DNA of 64,000 bases from an uncultured Clostridium sp. (GCA_900539185.1 UQBG01000013.1:1-64000), one strand, 5' to 3'. Positions 26,774 to 35,358 are shown, counted from the stretch's first letter. Program-made: numbers and translations. Notes: generated by a model not told the origin, from the letters alone.

Positions 26774-27751
26774 CTACCTATTCTGGTAACAGATCTGCTC
26801 CGCCTGCAGCATCGGATAGCTGATCAGTACTCTGCTATCCAGTTCCTCCTTATGCATATCTACAGCTGTGATCTGATGATTCGTGTAGGTGGTGTAATAG
26901 TAGATCCCTTTCTGTGCATTCCAACAGGAGGTATAGATCGTGATCTCATACTTTCCCTCTGCCACCTCACAGCAGCCACGCTGCTGATCAACCGCGTTCA
27001 AAATATGAAAGAACTGTCCTACACTGTCTGTCTCTCCTTCTCCGGATACCGCATGAGACTTTACAAATGCAACCCGTACAAACCGGGATGCGGAGGAGAG
27101 ATCCCCCGGCAGCCCTAAAGCACCCATTCCCCGGCTATAGGCGGTTAACTGTACTTGATCCGAAAAGTGATTCTCGGGCTGTTTCGGAGATAAATGCATA
27201 TAATTATTCAGCGCAAACATCTGCTGATCAAACGGTGGATTGTTCGTTAAAACTCCGATCGGATTCTCATAAATCTTCAGTCCGTCTGCCACCGATTCTA
27301 CTGTGACAGCTCCACTCGCATCCGCGATGATCCAATGAAGCTGTGCTGTCGGAAGCTGTGTACTGAATGGTATTCCGGTCAGATTCATCTCCTTTAACAG
27401 TTGCTTTGCCTCTTCCAGACTCTGACACTGACTGAGTATCCATGGGATAAACTCGTACTGTGCCACATTTCTGCGACCTTCTACCGGTTCTGCATAAACC
27501 GCATTTCCTACGAAATTCAGACCTGCCATGCCAAGCCCCTTTTCATTCACCGCATCATAATAAAGTGGATAGCCATCCGCAACGTGTGCCATGCCTATAA
27601 TTGCATAATGGTGATCTTTCCTGCCATCATATCGGAATACCAGTGGATATTCTCTGGGCGTAATCGTGATCGTTTCTCCATAAGAAAATTCATAGTCCAG
27701 AGTTCGCCCCATATAAAAGTCCTTTGACTGATAGGTTGCTGCTGTACACAT
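26774..27751 (-). CDS. bsh: Choloylglycine hydrolase family (bile salt hydrolase-like)
   Basis: 325 residues of the Ntn-hydrolase superfamily. Met1 is followed by Cys2, the nucleophile exposed after removal of Met1. Other catalytic residues visible by family pattern are Arg16 and Asp19 (G-R-T-L-D), an Asn in G-L-N-F (near 76), Asn in T-N-N-P-P-F (near 171) and Arg in S-R-F-V-R (near 225). Such enzymes remove glycine or taurine from conjugated bile salts; some relatives cut penicillin V or acyl-homoserine lactones. No signal peptide, so cytosolic. A strong RBS (AAGGAGG) precedes the ATG. Stand-alone gene; a gut lifestyle is implied. Confidence 0.9.
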   Translation of the reverse strand: MCTAATYQSKDFYMGRTLDYEFSYGETITITPREYPLVFRYDGRKDHHYAIIGMAHVADGYPLYYDAVNEKGLGMAGLNFVGNAVYAEPVEGRRNVAQYEFIPWILSQCQSLEEAKQLLKEMNLTGIPFSTQLPTAQLHWIIADASGAVTVESVADGLKIYENPIGVLTNNPPFDQQMFALNNYMHLSPKQPENHFSDQVQLTAYSRGMGALGLPGDLSSASRFVRVAFVKSHAVSGEGETDSVGQFFHILNAVDQQRGCCEVAEGKYEITIYTSCWNAQKGIYYYTTYTNHQITAVDMHKEELDSRVLISYPMLQAEQICYQNR

Positions 27752-27933
27752 TCTATAAATTCCTCCTTATATATTATCTCCCATATATAGTCTGCTCGTT
27801 TATGCCCATGTTTATCGGCCGTTGTCTCCAAATACTGCAGAATCGCGGTCCCTCCTAAGGATCCTGATACAAACGGATTGTATCACCAAAATCCGGCTTT
27901 GTCGATTTCTTTTTTTCTTTCATATAGCCCTGC

Positions 27934-28695
27934 CTAGCCGACATATTTCTCAATCATCTCCATGATACATTCCTGTCTGGCAGGCTTTAAAACATATCCC
28001 TCCGGTTTTAGCTCCAAAAGTTCCTGAATGTACTCCCGATCCGCAACCGCAGACAGGAATATAACAGGTAAACCGGCAAACTGCCGATTTGCACGGATCG
28101 CACGCAGGAGCATTTTCCCATTTATCACCGGCATCTCATAGTCTAAAAAGATCAGATCCGGACAGTCCTTCTGCAAAACCTCAAATGCCTGGGCACCTGA
28201 AACTGCAATGGACACCCGATATCGGTCACTCACCAGTGCCTTCATACTACGCAGAAGAAGTGGATTATCATCTACGAATAATATATGCTTTCTTCTGTCT
28301 TCTTTTTTCAGTACCGTATTCTCGTAATCCGTATAATCGATTCCCACTCCATCGCAAAGAGTCCGGATAATCTCCTGATTTCCAACCGGACGTGTCAGCT
28401 TGTGAATCTGTCCGGCATCTGCTTCCAGATCATACTCCCGTAACTCATACTTACTGCCGACAACCACAGCCGGTATCTCCCTATTTGCCTTCAGAACGGC
28501 TTTCAATCCTTTTACATCTGCATAACTCAGTCCATTTAAAAAGATCAGTATAATGTCCGGTTCAAAGATCTGCACCAGTTTTCTGGTAAAACTCTGGTCT
28601 GCCACACATAGCTGCACCTGAAAGTATGGCAGCAGGGCTTCATTCAGGCTCTTTGTTATCTCATTCATTTCAGCAATAAACAGTACCCGTTTCAT
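27934..28695 (-). CDS. Double-receiver response regulator without output domain
   Basis: 253 residues with two receiver-like halves. Residues 1-115 are a degenerate receiver: the usual acidic pocket and phospho-acceptor are not evident (I-I-L-I-F-L-N-G in place of the Asp strand). Residues about 135-253 are a good receiver with V-D-D-N near 140, phospho-acceptor Asp in L-I-F-L-D-Y-E-M-P (near 183), S-A-V and G-Y-V-L-K-P. There is no DNA-binding domain, so it is a phosphorelay intermediate or protein-interaction regulator. Its start overlaps the preceding HPt-encoding frame by 26 bases, so it is the last gene of the LuxR-kinase operon. Confidence 0.85.
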   Translation of the reverse strand: MKRVLFIAEMNEITKSLNEALLPYFQVQLCVADQSFTRKLVQIFEPDIILIFLNGLSYADVKGLKAVLKANREIPAVVVGSKYELREYDLEADAGQIHKLTRPVGNQEIIRTLCDGVGIDYTDYENTVLKKEDRRKHILFVDDNPLLLRSMKALVSDRYRVSIAVSGAQAFEVLQKDCPDLIFLDYEMPVINGKMLLRAIRANRQFAGLPVIFLSAVADREYIQELLELKPEGYVLKPARQECIMEMIEKYVG

Positions 28696-29500
28696 ATATA
28701 TCCTCCTCTATCACCTGTATTAGTCTTGTTCCGATCTCTACTGCCGTCCGATCATCCAGATGCCGGACAGCTTTCTGTATCCGATTCACCGGCTCTTGTA
28801 TCTGCTCCGGATAGCGATAGCTACCCAGTTTCTCCTCCAGTCTGTCCGCTTCATCAAAGTCCAGACTTCGCATGGCATCTACCAGCAGCCGCACCAGAAG
28901 CAGAAGCTGCTCCCTGTCTTCGCAAAGTAGCCGTTCCTCTTCCGGAAACTGTACCGCCAGTTCTGTCTCCATCTGCTTCATCTCTTCGATCAGCAGCGGC
29001 AGAACCTGTTTTACCTTTCCGACATCGTTCTCTCGCGCCGCCAGTTCTGTCACTCTTGCCAGCCCGAAGATCGTCATAGCGCCGACGGAAGCTGCCAGAC
29101 TCTTTAGGGCATGCGCCTCGATACGAATAGTCGCCAGATCCATATCGGTTCCGACATCATATGCCGCATTTGTTCCTTCCGATATATCTCTGTTCCACTC
29201 CTGTATCCGCTCCGCCAGTGTCTGCCGGAACCCCTTTAACAGCTCCCACAGCATCTCATCATCGGGAATGTAAAGTCTCGCATATTCCCATCGAATACCG
29301 TTCAGCTCAGGAAGTAGTCTGCCCGTTGGTTCTGCTTTTACAGCCTCGTCTTCTCCAAATCCCAGAATCCGATCTTCACTCAAAAATCGACAGATCATCG
29401 CCTCCAGCTTCTTTGGATCTATCGGTTTTGACAGATAACCGTCAAAGCCTGCCCGTTCATACTCTTCCTTCGCACCTGCTATCGCATTGGCCGTTAACAT
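28670..29500 (-). CDS. C-terminal part of a split hybrid histidine kinase: receiver end plus HPt domain
   Basis: This frame starts inside the beta-4 strand of a receiver domain (P-I-I-M-L-T-A-N-A continues upstream of the ATG at 29500), then K-P-I-D, a linker, and an HPt domain with the phospho-accepting His in E-A-H-A-L-K-S-L-A-A (near residue 127). On its own it is half a receiver. Joined to the kinase frame at 29494-31194 by one extra base it gives an uninterrupted 841-residue hybrid kinase with receiver and HPt. The ATGTTAA overlap of start and stop could allow separate translation, but the cut through a domain argues for a frameshift. Confidence 0.8.
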   Translation of the reverse strand: MLTANAIAGAKEEYERAGFDGYLSKPIDPKKLEAMICRFLSEDRILGFGEDEAVKAEPTGRLLPELNGIRWEYARLYIPDDEMLWELLKGFRQTLAERIQEWNRDISEGTNAAYDVGTDMDLATIRIEAHALKSLAASVGAMTIFGLARVTELAARENDVGKVKQVLPLLIEEMKQMETELAVQFPEEERLLCEDREQLLLLVRLLVDAMRSLDFDEADRLEEKLGSYRYPEQIQEPVNRIQKAVRHLDDRTAVEIGTRLIQVIEEDIYETGTVYC

Positions 29501-31194
29501 GATAATCGGTGTCTTTGTATTTTCCCCCGTACATCCGCTTTTAACCGCTGCATGGTCTCGATTCCATCCATATCCGGCATCATATTGTCCATGAAAATCA
29601 GATCATACTTCTCTTCCCGTGCCTTTGTCAGACTCTCCTGTCCGCTGGCAGCTTCTGCCACCCGGATCTCTGTTTGTTTTAAAAGTCCCCGGAACGCTCT
29701 TCGATTCATTTCGATATCATCGGTCACCAGCACATGCACATCCGGGGCACGAAAGCCTGCCCGATGTACTTCCTGTCGTTTTTCATTCTGCAGACGCTCC
29801 TCCAGATTGCCGATTGGCTCCCGTTGTATCACCTTCTGTTTCAGACGAAAGGAGAAACAAGAGCCCTCTCCGTATACACTCTCCACCTGAAGTGTTGAAC
29901 CCATGAGAGTGAGGAGCTGTTGTGTGATATTGATTCCAAGCCCGGTTCCTTCTATAGTACGGTTTCTTTTTTCCTCGATCCGTTCAAATACCTGAAACAG
30001 CTTCCGTATATCTTCCTCCCGGATTCCGATACCGGTATCCTTTACCTGAACCAACAGCTCGCAGGTCTCATTCTGTACAGTTCCCGTAATATTCAATGTA
30101 ACGCTTCCGCTTTCTGTATATTTCACCGCATTGGTTAACAGATTGATTACTATCTGCTTTAACCGGATATCATCCCCGTATAAGGTCGAAGGAAGCGCCT
30201 CGTCTACATGAATCTGAAGCATCAGGCCTTTTTTCTCCGCTCGATCTGCAATCAGAAGATATATATCATGGATCAGGCTGGAAAGCTGATAGGATACCGA
30301 CAGGATCTCCATTCTTCCGGACTCGATCTTTGAGAAGTCCAGAATGTCATTTACAATGTTCAGCAGCGATCCTGCTGCCGAATGGATGTCCCCGGCATAG
30401 GATAAGGTTTCCTCCTCTTTGCTTTCCCGTAAAATCATCTCGCTCATTCCCATGACTGCATGGATCGGCGTTCGTATCTCATGAGACATACTGGCTAAGA
30501 ATGTAGACTTTGCCCGATTGGCCCCGTCTGCCAGTTCCTTTTCTTCCTTCAATTGTTCGATCAGATGAACATCGGGACTTTCCACGGTCAGGAAAAATCC
30601 AAGATTTACCAGGGTAATTCCCAGACAGGAAATCAGGGATAACGGGAAGACTGCCTGATAAATCGATACTGCGACCTGAAAGATCACGGTGAGCAGGATG
30701 ATCTCCCGCTTCTTTTTCTCCATTTCCTTATAGTTTCTTATAGGTGAATACATCAGCATCCCTGTGTATACTGCTACAGTAACATAGGTAACATACGCTG
30801 CCGGCCCATAGGAATAATTCCCTTTTTCAGTTATCCGATAATACAGAGGAAGTCCGCCCGCCGCTATGATCGACAGGATCAGAAGCACGAAGGAGCCTCT
30901 CCGCGTCGGACGTTCCCGAAAGATCATAAGCAATACATATCTGTATATCAGATAAATGCATGCTACCAGACTTACAAGAAAGCATCTGTGCATGATCTGA
31001 TTCCACAAAGCCGGAACTGTCTCGATATGATTGACGGTATACACGGTAACACGATCAAATATCAGATATAAAACGGATACTATCAGCAAAGCAGAATATA
31101 CTTTATGTGATCTGGTTGAAATTCTCTTTACCGAAAAGTATAGAATCATAATAAAGACTGTGATAATGAAACACCCTATCTGCAGCTTTCCCAT
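29494..31194 (-). CDS. Hybrid sensor histidine kinase, N-terminal part (frameshifted in its receiver)
   Basis: 566 residues. Seven or so membrane segments (about 5-225) resemble a 7TM-type sensor. A short coiled coil follows, then a dimerisation domain with phospho-His in M-S-H-E-I-R-T-P (near 239), an ATPase domain with N-L-L-T-N-A-V-K-Y, D-T-G-I-G-I and G-T-G-L-G-I, and a receiver beginning V-T-D-D with Asp in F-M-D-N-M-M-P-D-M (near 538). The frame leaves the receiver after V-R-G and ends 11 codons later. A five-base G run (C5 at 29524-29528 on the plus strand) marks the point; one more base restores the domain. 12 bases downstream of the LuxR gene. Confidence 0.9.
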   Translation of the reverse strand: MGKLQIGCFIITVFIMILYFSVKRISTRSHKVYSALLIVSVLYLIFDRVTVYTVNHIETVPALWNQIMHRCFLVSLVACIYLIYRYVLLMIFRERPTRRGSFVLLILSIIAAGGLPLYYRITEKGNYSYGPAAYVTYVTVAVYTGMLMYSPIRNYKEMEKKKREIILLTVIFQVAVSIYQAVFPLSLISCLGITLVNLGFFLTVESPDVHLIEQLKEEKELADGANRAKSTFLASMSHEIRTPIHAVMGMSEMILRESKEEETLSYAGDIHSAAGSLLNIVNDILDFSKIESGRMEILSVSYQLSSLIHDIYLLIADRAEKKGLMLQIHVDEALPSTLYGDDIRLKQIVINLLTNAVKYTESGSVTLNITGTVQNETCELLVQVKDTGIGIREEDIRKLFQVFERIEEKRNRTIEGTGLGINITQQLLTLMGSTLQVESVYGEGSCFSFRLKQKVIQREPIGNLEERLQNEKRQEVHRAGFRAPDVHVLVTDDIEMNRRAFRGLLKQTEIRVAEAASGQESLTKAREEKYDLIFMDNMMPDMDGIETMQRLKADVRGKIQRHRLSC

Positions 31195-31206
31195 CTGTCT
31201 CCCTCT

Positions 31207-32673
31207 CTATCGTACTGAAATCAATCTGTTATCCTTTGCTACCCGAACTGCCTGCTGTCTGGTCTTTACATTCAGCTTGGTATATATGTTCTTCGTATGA
31301 AATTTCACTGTATTAATACTAATATCCATAAAGTCTGCAATCTCTGCATTGGACCGTTCGTCCGCGATCAGATACAGAATCTCCTTCTCGGTTTCCGTTA
31401 ACGGCGGATAATCCTCCTTTGCCTTTCGCAGGTAATCCGGATACAGCAGTGCCATTTTCTTTGATAGCTGAATCAACCGATTCAGATACTCGTCCTCCTT
31501 TTGCCGTTCCTTCTTATAATTTCGAAGCAGGAAGTAGACCTTTTCACCTTCATCTGCCACCAGTCGGTCATATCTCCGTTCCCGAATCACCGGCAGAATC
31601 CTGTCTAATATGCTATACGCCTCCTCCGGCTTTCCGTCCAGAAAGTAACTAATCGCACACAGCAGATCCATTTCACACAGATCCATCGTACGTCCACCTT
31701 TTCTTAACGGTTCTCTCAGGTACTCAGCCAGGGATAGCATCGCAAGATACCTCTCTTCCAGTATGTATGCCCGCATCTTGATCATGTACTTATAGGTATC
31801 CAGCATGCAAAGCTCTCCCAGTTCATTGGGTGCTTCCTGTTCCATCCACTCTGATACGGTACGAACATCCCCGTCATACATAAGTCCATGTACCTTCATC
31901 GCACCGTAATTCTCTAACAACCACCGACTTTTTCCTGCATATAACCGCTGATAGATCTTATCCAACATCGGATAGACAACAGCGATCTGTCCGGTTGCAA
32001 TCATAATCTTCATCTGCAGACTCAATGCAATAAACAGCACTGCGATCTCACCCTCTTTTTCGATAAACGGAATCGATCCAACCAGTGTCGTGATTGCCTC
32101 GAAGCACTCGTCTCTCTGATAACAGACCTCTGCATATGCGATCTCCGCCATGCCAACCGCACTATCACCATAGAACTGCCGCATGTACTGTTTTAATGGT
32201 TCCTTATTCTCCCGGACCCAGCTGCCATACAGCGTAAAATCACGAAATCCATTTATAAGCGTCAGTCTTCCTGCCGCCAACGGCAGATTCGGCAGAAACC
32301 CCTGTGTTCGCTGTAATGCTGCCAGCTTCTCTAATGCCCGCATCATCCTTTCGTTATCCGTTCCCGGAATCATCACATCCAGATGAAGCTTCATGACCGG
32401 TTCGCTTTCTACACAGGCGGCATACTGTTCTGCCCGTTCCAGATCTCCATAAATGGCACTGATGACGGAAGCCGCCGTTGCCAGATAAGGGGTCTGAACA
32501 ATTTCCTCCTCTGTGAATGCCTGCAAATACTTTTTACAGTGTTTAAATCCGTTCAGGCAGCATGGAGATGCCAATATCCGGCTCAACTGATCCTTTAAGG
32601 CATCCTTATTCCCCTCCTGCACCAGTTCATCCAGCTTTTCTTCGATAAAAAACTCATTATCCCGATTCTTCAT
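31207..32673 (-). CDS. LuxR-family regulator with helical-repeat N-terminus
   Basis: 488 residues. Residues 1-400 are all-helical and TPR-like, in the style of MalT's sensor superhelix but without the P-loop ATPase domain. Residues about 423-488 form a LuxR/GerE helix-turn-helix (L-T-E-T-E-K-E-I-L-Y-L-I, then S-I-N-T-V-K-F-H-T-K-N-I-Y). No receiver domain, so activity is set by ligand or protein contact rather than phosphorylation. The RBS GGGGGA is before ATG 32673. It heads a LuxR-kinase-receiver operon with 12-base spacing; promoter at 32712-32740 and an abutting dyad suggest autoregulation. Confidence 0.87.
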   Translation of the reverse strand: MKNRDNEFFIEEKLDELVQEGNKDALKDQLSRILASPCCLNGFKHCKKYLQAFTEEEIVQTPYLATAASVISAIYGDLERAEQYAACVESEPVMKLHLDVMIPGTDNERMMRALEKLAALQRTQGFLPNLPLAAGRLTLINGFRDFTLYGSWVRENKEPLKQYMRQFYGDSAVGMAEIAYAEVCYQRDECFEAITTLVGSIPFIEKEGEIAVLFIALSLQMKIMIATGQIAVVYPMLDKIYQRLYAGKSRWLLENYGAMKVHGLMYDGDVRTVSEWMEQEAPNELGELCMLDTYKYMIKMRAYILEERYLAMLSLAEYLREPLRKGGRTMDLCEMDLLCAISYFLDGKPEEAYSILDRILPVIRERRYDRLVADEGEKVYFLLRNYKKERQKEDEYLNRLIQLSKKMALLYPDYLRKAKEDYPPLTETEKEILYLIADERSNAEIADFMDISINTVKFHTKNIYTKLNVKTRQQAVRVAKDNRLISVR

Positions 32674-32711
32674 ATTTCCCCCTTATCCAACGTCCCTGTT
32701 TATCTGTATGT

Positions 32712-32740
32712 ATCATAAAAGGTTTTATAATGGTTGTAAA
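32712..32740 (-). promoter_or_regulatory. Sigma-A-type promoter of the LuxR-kinase operon
   Basis: On the minus strand: -35 TTTACA (32735-32740), 17-base spacer, -10 TATGAT (32712-32717). About 30 bases of leader precede the ATG region. Confidence 0.6.
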
Positions 32741-32756
32741 CTACCCCAAAGGGTAG
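32741..32756. promoter_or_regulatory. Dyad CTACCC-CAAA-GGGTAG abutting the -35 box
   Basis: A perfect 6-bp inverted repeat with a 4-base centre lies immediately upstream of the -35 hexamer. The position fits a binding site for a transcriptional activator, most simply the LuxR-type product of the gene itself. Confidence 0.5.
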
Positions 32757-32761
32757 GAATG

Positions 32762-32796
32762 AAAAAGCTCCTCCCTTTGTCACCAAAGGAACGAGC
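32762..32796 (-). terminator. Terminator downstream of the CrtO-like gene
   Basis: Outer arms GCTC/GAGC (32767-32770, 32793-32796) and inner arms CCTTTG/CAAAGG form the stem; on the minus strand it is followed by TTTTT (32762-32766). It lies 57 bases after the stop at 32854. Confidence 0.75.
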
Positions 32797-32853
32797 CTGT
32801 TGTTCTGCTATTCTTTATTATATTACATAAAATCCATCTGAATATTCCGTAAT

Positions 32854-33393
32854 TCAGTCATGCCGGCGTTTGATCAGTCTCAGTACCCTCGGTCGATTAT
32901 ACCGCTGCATGATCACAAACATGCTGTCCACACCCGCAGATAGAACCGATGTAATGAAGAATACCCAAAAGTCCCCCCATATAAAGGTTGCCGCTATCGG
33001 CACAAAGCTTAATATCACTATGATGGAATGTACCACCTCCGACTGGCACATTGCTCCTGCAATTTCTTCCCATGTATGTGTCCTTGGATCCCATGTCTCC
33101 GGCGTAAATGAAGGCATTTTATCTTTCCACTTTTTTACCTTTAACCATTTATACAGCCGCTTTTCAAATGGTTTTTCCCGAAACCACCATTTATTATAGT
33201 CTACCTGATTATGACATATTCCGTTGACTGCATAACCGACCGCCAGACGCATCCAAAAGTGATAGGCGATGGTACCGAAGGTGATCGCCAGACTTAACAT
33301 TGCCCCACCCGGAATATACCGATATAGAATTGCAAATACAATCGTCAGCACCAGAAAAAGTGCTGCGAGTAATTTCATACTTTTGGCAAACAT
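32854..33393 (-). CDS. CrtO-like membrane protein (glycosyl-diaponeurosporenoate acyltransferase family look)
   Basis: 179 residues with membrane segments near 8-25, 32-50 and a long hydrophobic pair near 120-160. The motifs match Staphylococcus aureus CrtO in order: K-W-L-K-V-K-K-W-K-D (near 85), a conserved S-E-V-V-H helix, and the terminal Q-R-Y-N-R-P-R followed by a basic end R-R-H-D. In staphyloxanthin synthesis CrtO adds a fatty acyl group to a glycosylated carotenoid. No other carotenoid gene is present here, so the true acceptor in this organism may be another glycolipid. RBS GGGGGG before ATG 33393; own terminator at 32762-32796. Confidence 0.7.
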   Translation of the reverse strand: MFAKSMKLLAALFLVLTIVFAILYRYIPGGAMLSLAITFGTIAYHFWMRLAVGYAVNGICHNQVDYNKWWFREKPFEKRLYKWLKVKKWKDKMPSFTPETWDPRTHTWEEIAGAMCQSEVVHSIIVILSFVPIAATFIWGDFWVFFITSVLSAGVDSMFVIMQRYNRPRVLRLIKRRHD

Positions 33394-33443
33394 CCATATC
33401 CCCCCTGTTGCGATTAAAACTCAGAATTCCACTACTTCCGACA

Positions 33444-33825
33444 CTAGAATTTCACTACTTCCGGTTCTCGCGTAAATGATGAAAATGTAGCCGTCGCATT
33501 CTTAAAATAAAATACCTCTGTATTACCGTCATCCGCTGCATACATCTTCTGCAACGATGGATACGCATCCAACATAGACTGTCTGGCTTCTCTGCGGTCA
33601 TCCTCCACAAGTTCTCCTGCTACGCGGAGCCACTCTCCATTCTTGAATGCACATATTTCTACTTTGGGATTTGCGTGAATCTGCTTTGACACATACTGCT
33701 TATCAAGATTAAATGTTCGACTCACTGAAAAACCTCTAAATGAATCTACTTCTAAACCCTTTAATTTCTTTATCTTCTAATGTTTCCGACCAACGTTTCA
33801 ACTCTCTGCCTACAATTTCACTCAT
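33444..33825 (-). pseudogene. Broken NimC/NimA-like FMN-binding protein fused to an unrelated start
   Basis: The frame ending at 33444 encodes the C-terminal half of a Nim-type split-barrel protein (V-S-K-Q-I-H-A-N-P-K-V-E-I-C, G-E-W-L-R-V, D-D-G-N-T-E-V-F-Y, a final E-P-V-V-like E-P-E-V-V-K-F). The first 45 or so residues of the family, including the strand that begins the FMN site, are absent. Upstream, a short frame with a good start (ATG 33825, GGAG 9 bases before) encodes MSEIVGRELKRW and runs into a stop at 33736; removing one T near 33756 would join it to the Nim frame. I do not recognise the N-terminal piece. Most likely decayed by deletion and frameshift at the edge of the accessory island. 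Confidence 0.65.
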
Positions 33826-33849
33826 TTGTACCATCTCCAATACCTTATA

Positions 33850-35358
33850 TTAATTCGCATTAATTTTTTTATACATCTTACCTTTCGTACTACCGGTACT
33901 CTCAATCAGTCCCTGTTCCGTCATATCCTTAAGCAGTACTTTAATTCTTGATTCCTTAACACCTGCAATACTTTCGAATTCATAAGCTTTATACCACTTA
34001 TCAGGCTGCATAGCATTCAAAATAGCATCGTATTTTTCCTGTGTTTTTTTCGTCACTTTTTTTTCGCCACTTTTTTTCGCCACTTTTTTTCCGCCACTTT
34101 TTTCCGCCACTTTTTTTACAAAAGGAAGTGACAGTATCGTTCTATCTGGATCAAATCTCTCTTCAATCACCGGTTCTTCCCAGCCTTCATCTGCCCAAAC
34201 ATTAAAGATATTCGGCACACCACTTCCAGCTCGTTCACCAATATTGATGAGATTAAACATTTTCATAAGAGCCTTGTTTCTTGGATCGGATTCGCCACCA
34301 AGACGCATCTGCTTTTTACCCGTTCTGACATAGCCCGGATTTGCCAAAATCAGCTTGTCCGGTTCCTTACGAATAACAACACCTCGCAATCCGTGATAAT
34401 CTGCATTAATCAGGCAGTTTGCCAAAGCTTCACGGAGTGCCTTGTGCACCGGAGTGTCGTCAATGCGTTCACTACCGACCATTTTGAAAGGTACCTTAAT
34501 GTCTTTAATAATCTTGTTATAAACTCTAAAATAAAAGTCACACACGTTTCCGGACCATTCACCGGAACTGGACTGCAATCTGTCGCTCCAACGAGTGGTA
34601 GGGTCCAACTCTTCTCTATAGTCTAAGAAGTATTCAGGGAAATGGCGCACAATATTGTACTCGTCACCAAACATCAGCATACCTGCTGCCGTAGGATGCA
34701 ACTTTCCGTCTTCCTCTGAAATAGTAGCCGCACCAATGCTTCTTAAATACTCGTGGTCGCTCAGGCGTTCAAAAGGATGTCCTTCTTTTAAAGAACGATG
34801 ACTGTTGCGGTATCCATGAATAGTATCGTAATTCAAATCTTCCATCGGAACCTTATCAAGTACTTCCATATCCATAGTGCGCTCGGTCTGGTCACGAAGC
34901 ATAGTCTTTACCTGCAATCTCGTACAATGATAATCGCCCTCATAATTACGGCGGAAAGTGCCATTAAAAATGTCATTGTTGATGTACACCGGCTTCTGCT
35001 CACGCTTCGCCATGGGCACATAAATAACCATAATGACATCTTTATTGTCACCGACTTCATACATCTCTACGTCATCTTCCGACAGGAGATTGATATTCAC
35101 TTTCTTAGAATTGTTGATAGTATCCCAGAAGTCTTTTTGGAGTTTGGACGCATTCTGAAGACCAGTAGTTTTCCAACTGCCATCTTTTTCTTCTTTGACA
35201 CCGAGGATAATGATGCCTCCATAGCAATTTGCAAAAGCAGAATACGTATCCCACAATGAAATTGGCAGACCACCATTTGCTTTTTTCACTTCTCTTCTGT
35301 TATCTTCTCTGTATTTATCAAATTGTGAAAGGTCAAAAGTTTTTTCCAAAATGCTCAT
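33850..35358 (-). CDS. AlbA_2/schlafen-type ATP-binding protein with winged-helix C-terminus
   Basis: 502 residues. The N-terminal AlbA_2 domain (about 1-130) has E-V-K-K-A, S-A-F-A-N-C-Y-G-G and I-I-L-G-V-K-E, typical of schlafen-like putative nucleic-acid-binding domains. The middle (about 270-405) is a GHKL-like HATPase_c_4 region (R-E-A-L-A-N-C-L-I-N-A-D-Y with Asn, and R-G-V-V-I-R). A Lys-rich repeat (about 415-437) links to a C-terminal winged helix (I-A-G-V-K-E-S-R-I-K-V-L-L). Relatives are often annotated as transcriptional regulators and occur in defence islands. The start is ATG 35358 after GTGAG. Not coupled to a neighbour; it lies 241 bases downstream of the ASCH gene. Confidence 0.85.
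   Translation of the reverse strand: MSILEKTFDLSQFDKYREDNRREVKKANGGLPISLWDTYSAFANCYGGIIILGVKEEKDGSWKTTGLQNASKLQKDFWDTINNSKKVNINLLSEDDVEMYEVGDNKDVIMVIYVPMAKREQKPVYINNDIFNGTFRRNYEGDYHCTRLQVKTMLRDQTERTMDMEVLDKVPMEDLNYDTIHGYRNSHRSLKEGHPFERLSDHEYLRSIGAATISEEDGKLHPTAAGMLMFGDEYNIVRHFPEYFLDYREELDPTTRWSDRLQSSSGEWSGNVCDFYFRVYNKIIKDIKVPFKMVGSERIDDTPVHKALREALANCLINADYHGLRGVVIRKEPDKLILANPGYVRTGKKQMRLGGESDPRNKALMKMFNLINIGERAGSGVPNIFNVWADEGWEEPVIEERFDPDRTILSLPFVKKVAEKSGGKKVAKKSGEKKVTKKTQEKYDAILNAMQPDKWYKAYEFESIAGVKESRIKVLLKDMTEQGLIESTGSTKGKMYKKINAN
34051..34117. repeat. Five tandem ~13-bp units with T7-8 tracts inside the AlbA-type gene
   Basis: Units of CGCCACTTTTTTT type repeat five times (first unit CGTCAC), with T-tracts of 6-8 bases. 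Two units (about 27 bases) encode one nine-residue repeat K-K-V-A-x-K-S-G-x. Because a single unit is not a multiple of three, gain or loss of a unit or of one T would shift the frame ahead of the C-terminal winged helix. Confidence 0.85.

Noticed and set aside
27855..27923. A 22-codon minus-strand ORF starting MKEKKKSTKPDFG between bsh and the receiver gene
   Set aside because: Only a weak RBS and an early stop; adjacent frames look partly coding, so it may be a remnant, but nothing identifiable.
28726..29502. Overlapping plus-strand frames opposite the HPt region
   Set aside because: Compositionally biased shadows of the kinase C-terminus; no start signals.
29519..29533. Programmed -1 ribosomal frameshift to join the kinase and HPt frames
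   Set aside because: The run allows slippage of a Gly tRNA, but the in-frame codons do not match the X-XXY-YYZ heptamer and no clear downstream pseudoknot is seen; mutation or sequencing error is simpler.
34051..34117. CRISPR-like array
   Set aside because: Units are contiguous 13-mers without spacers and lie inside a coding region; no cas genes other than a Cas4-like domain of a helicase are present.
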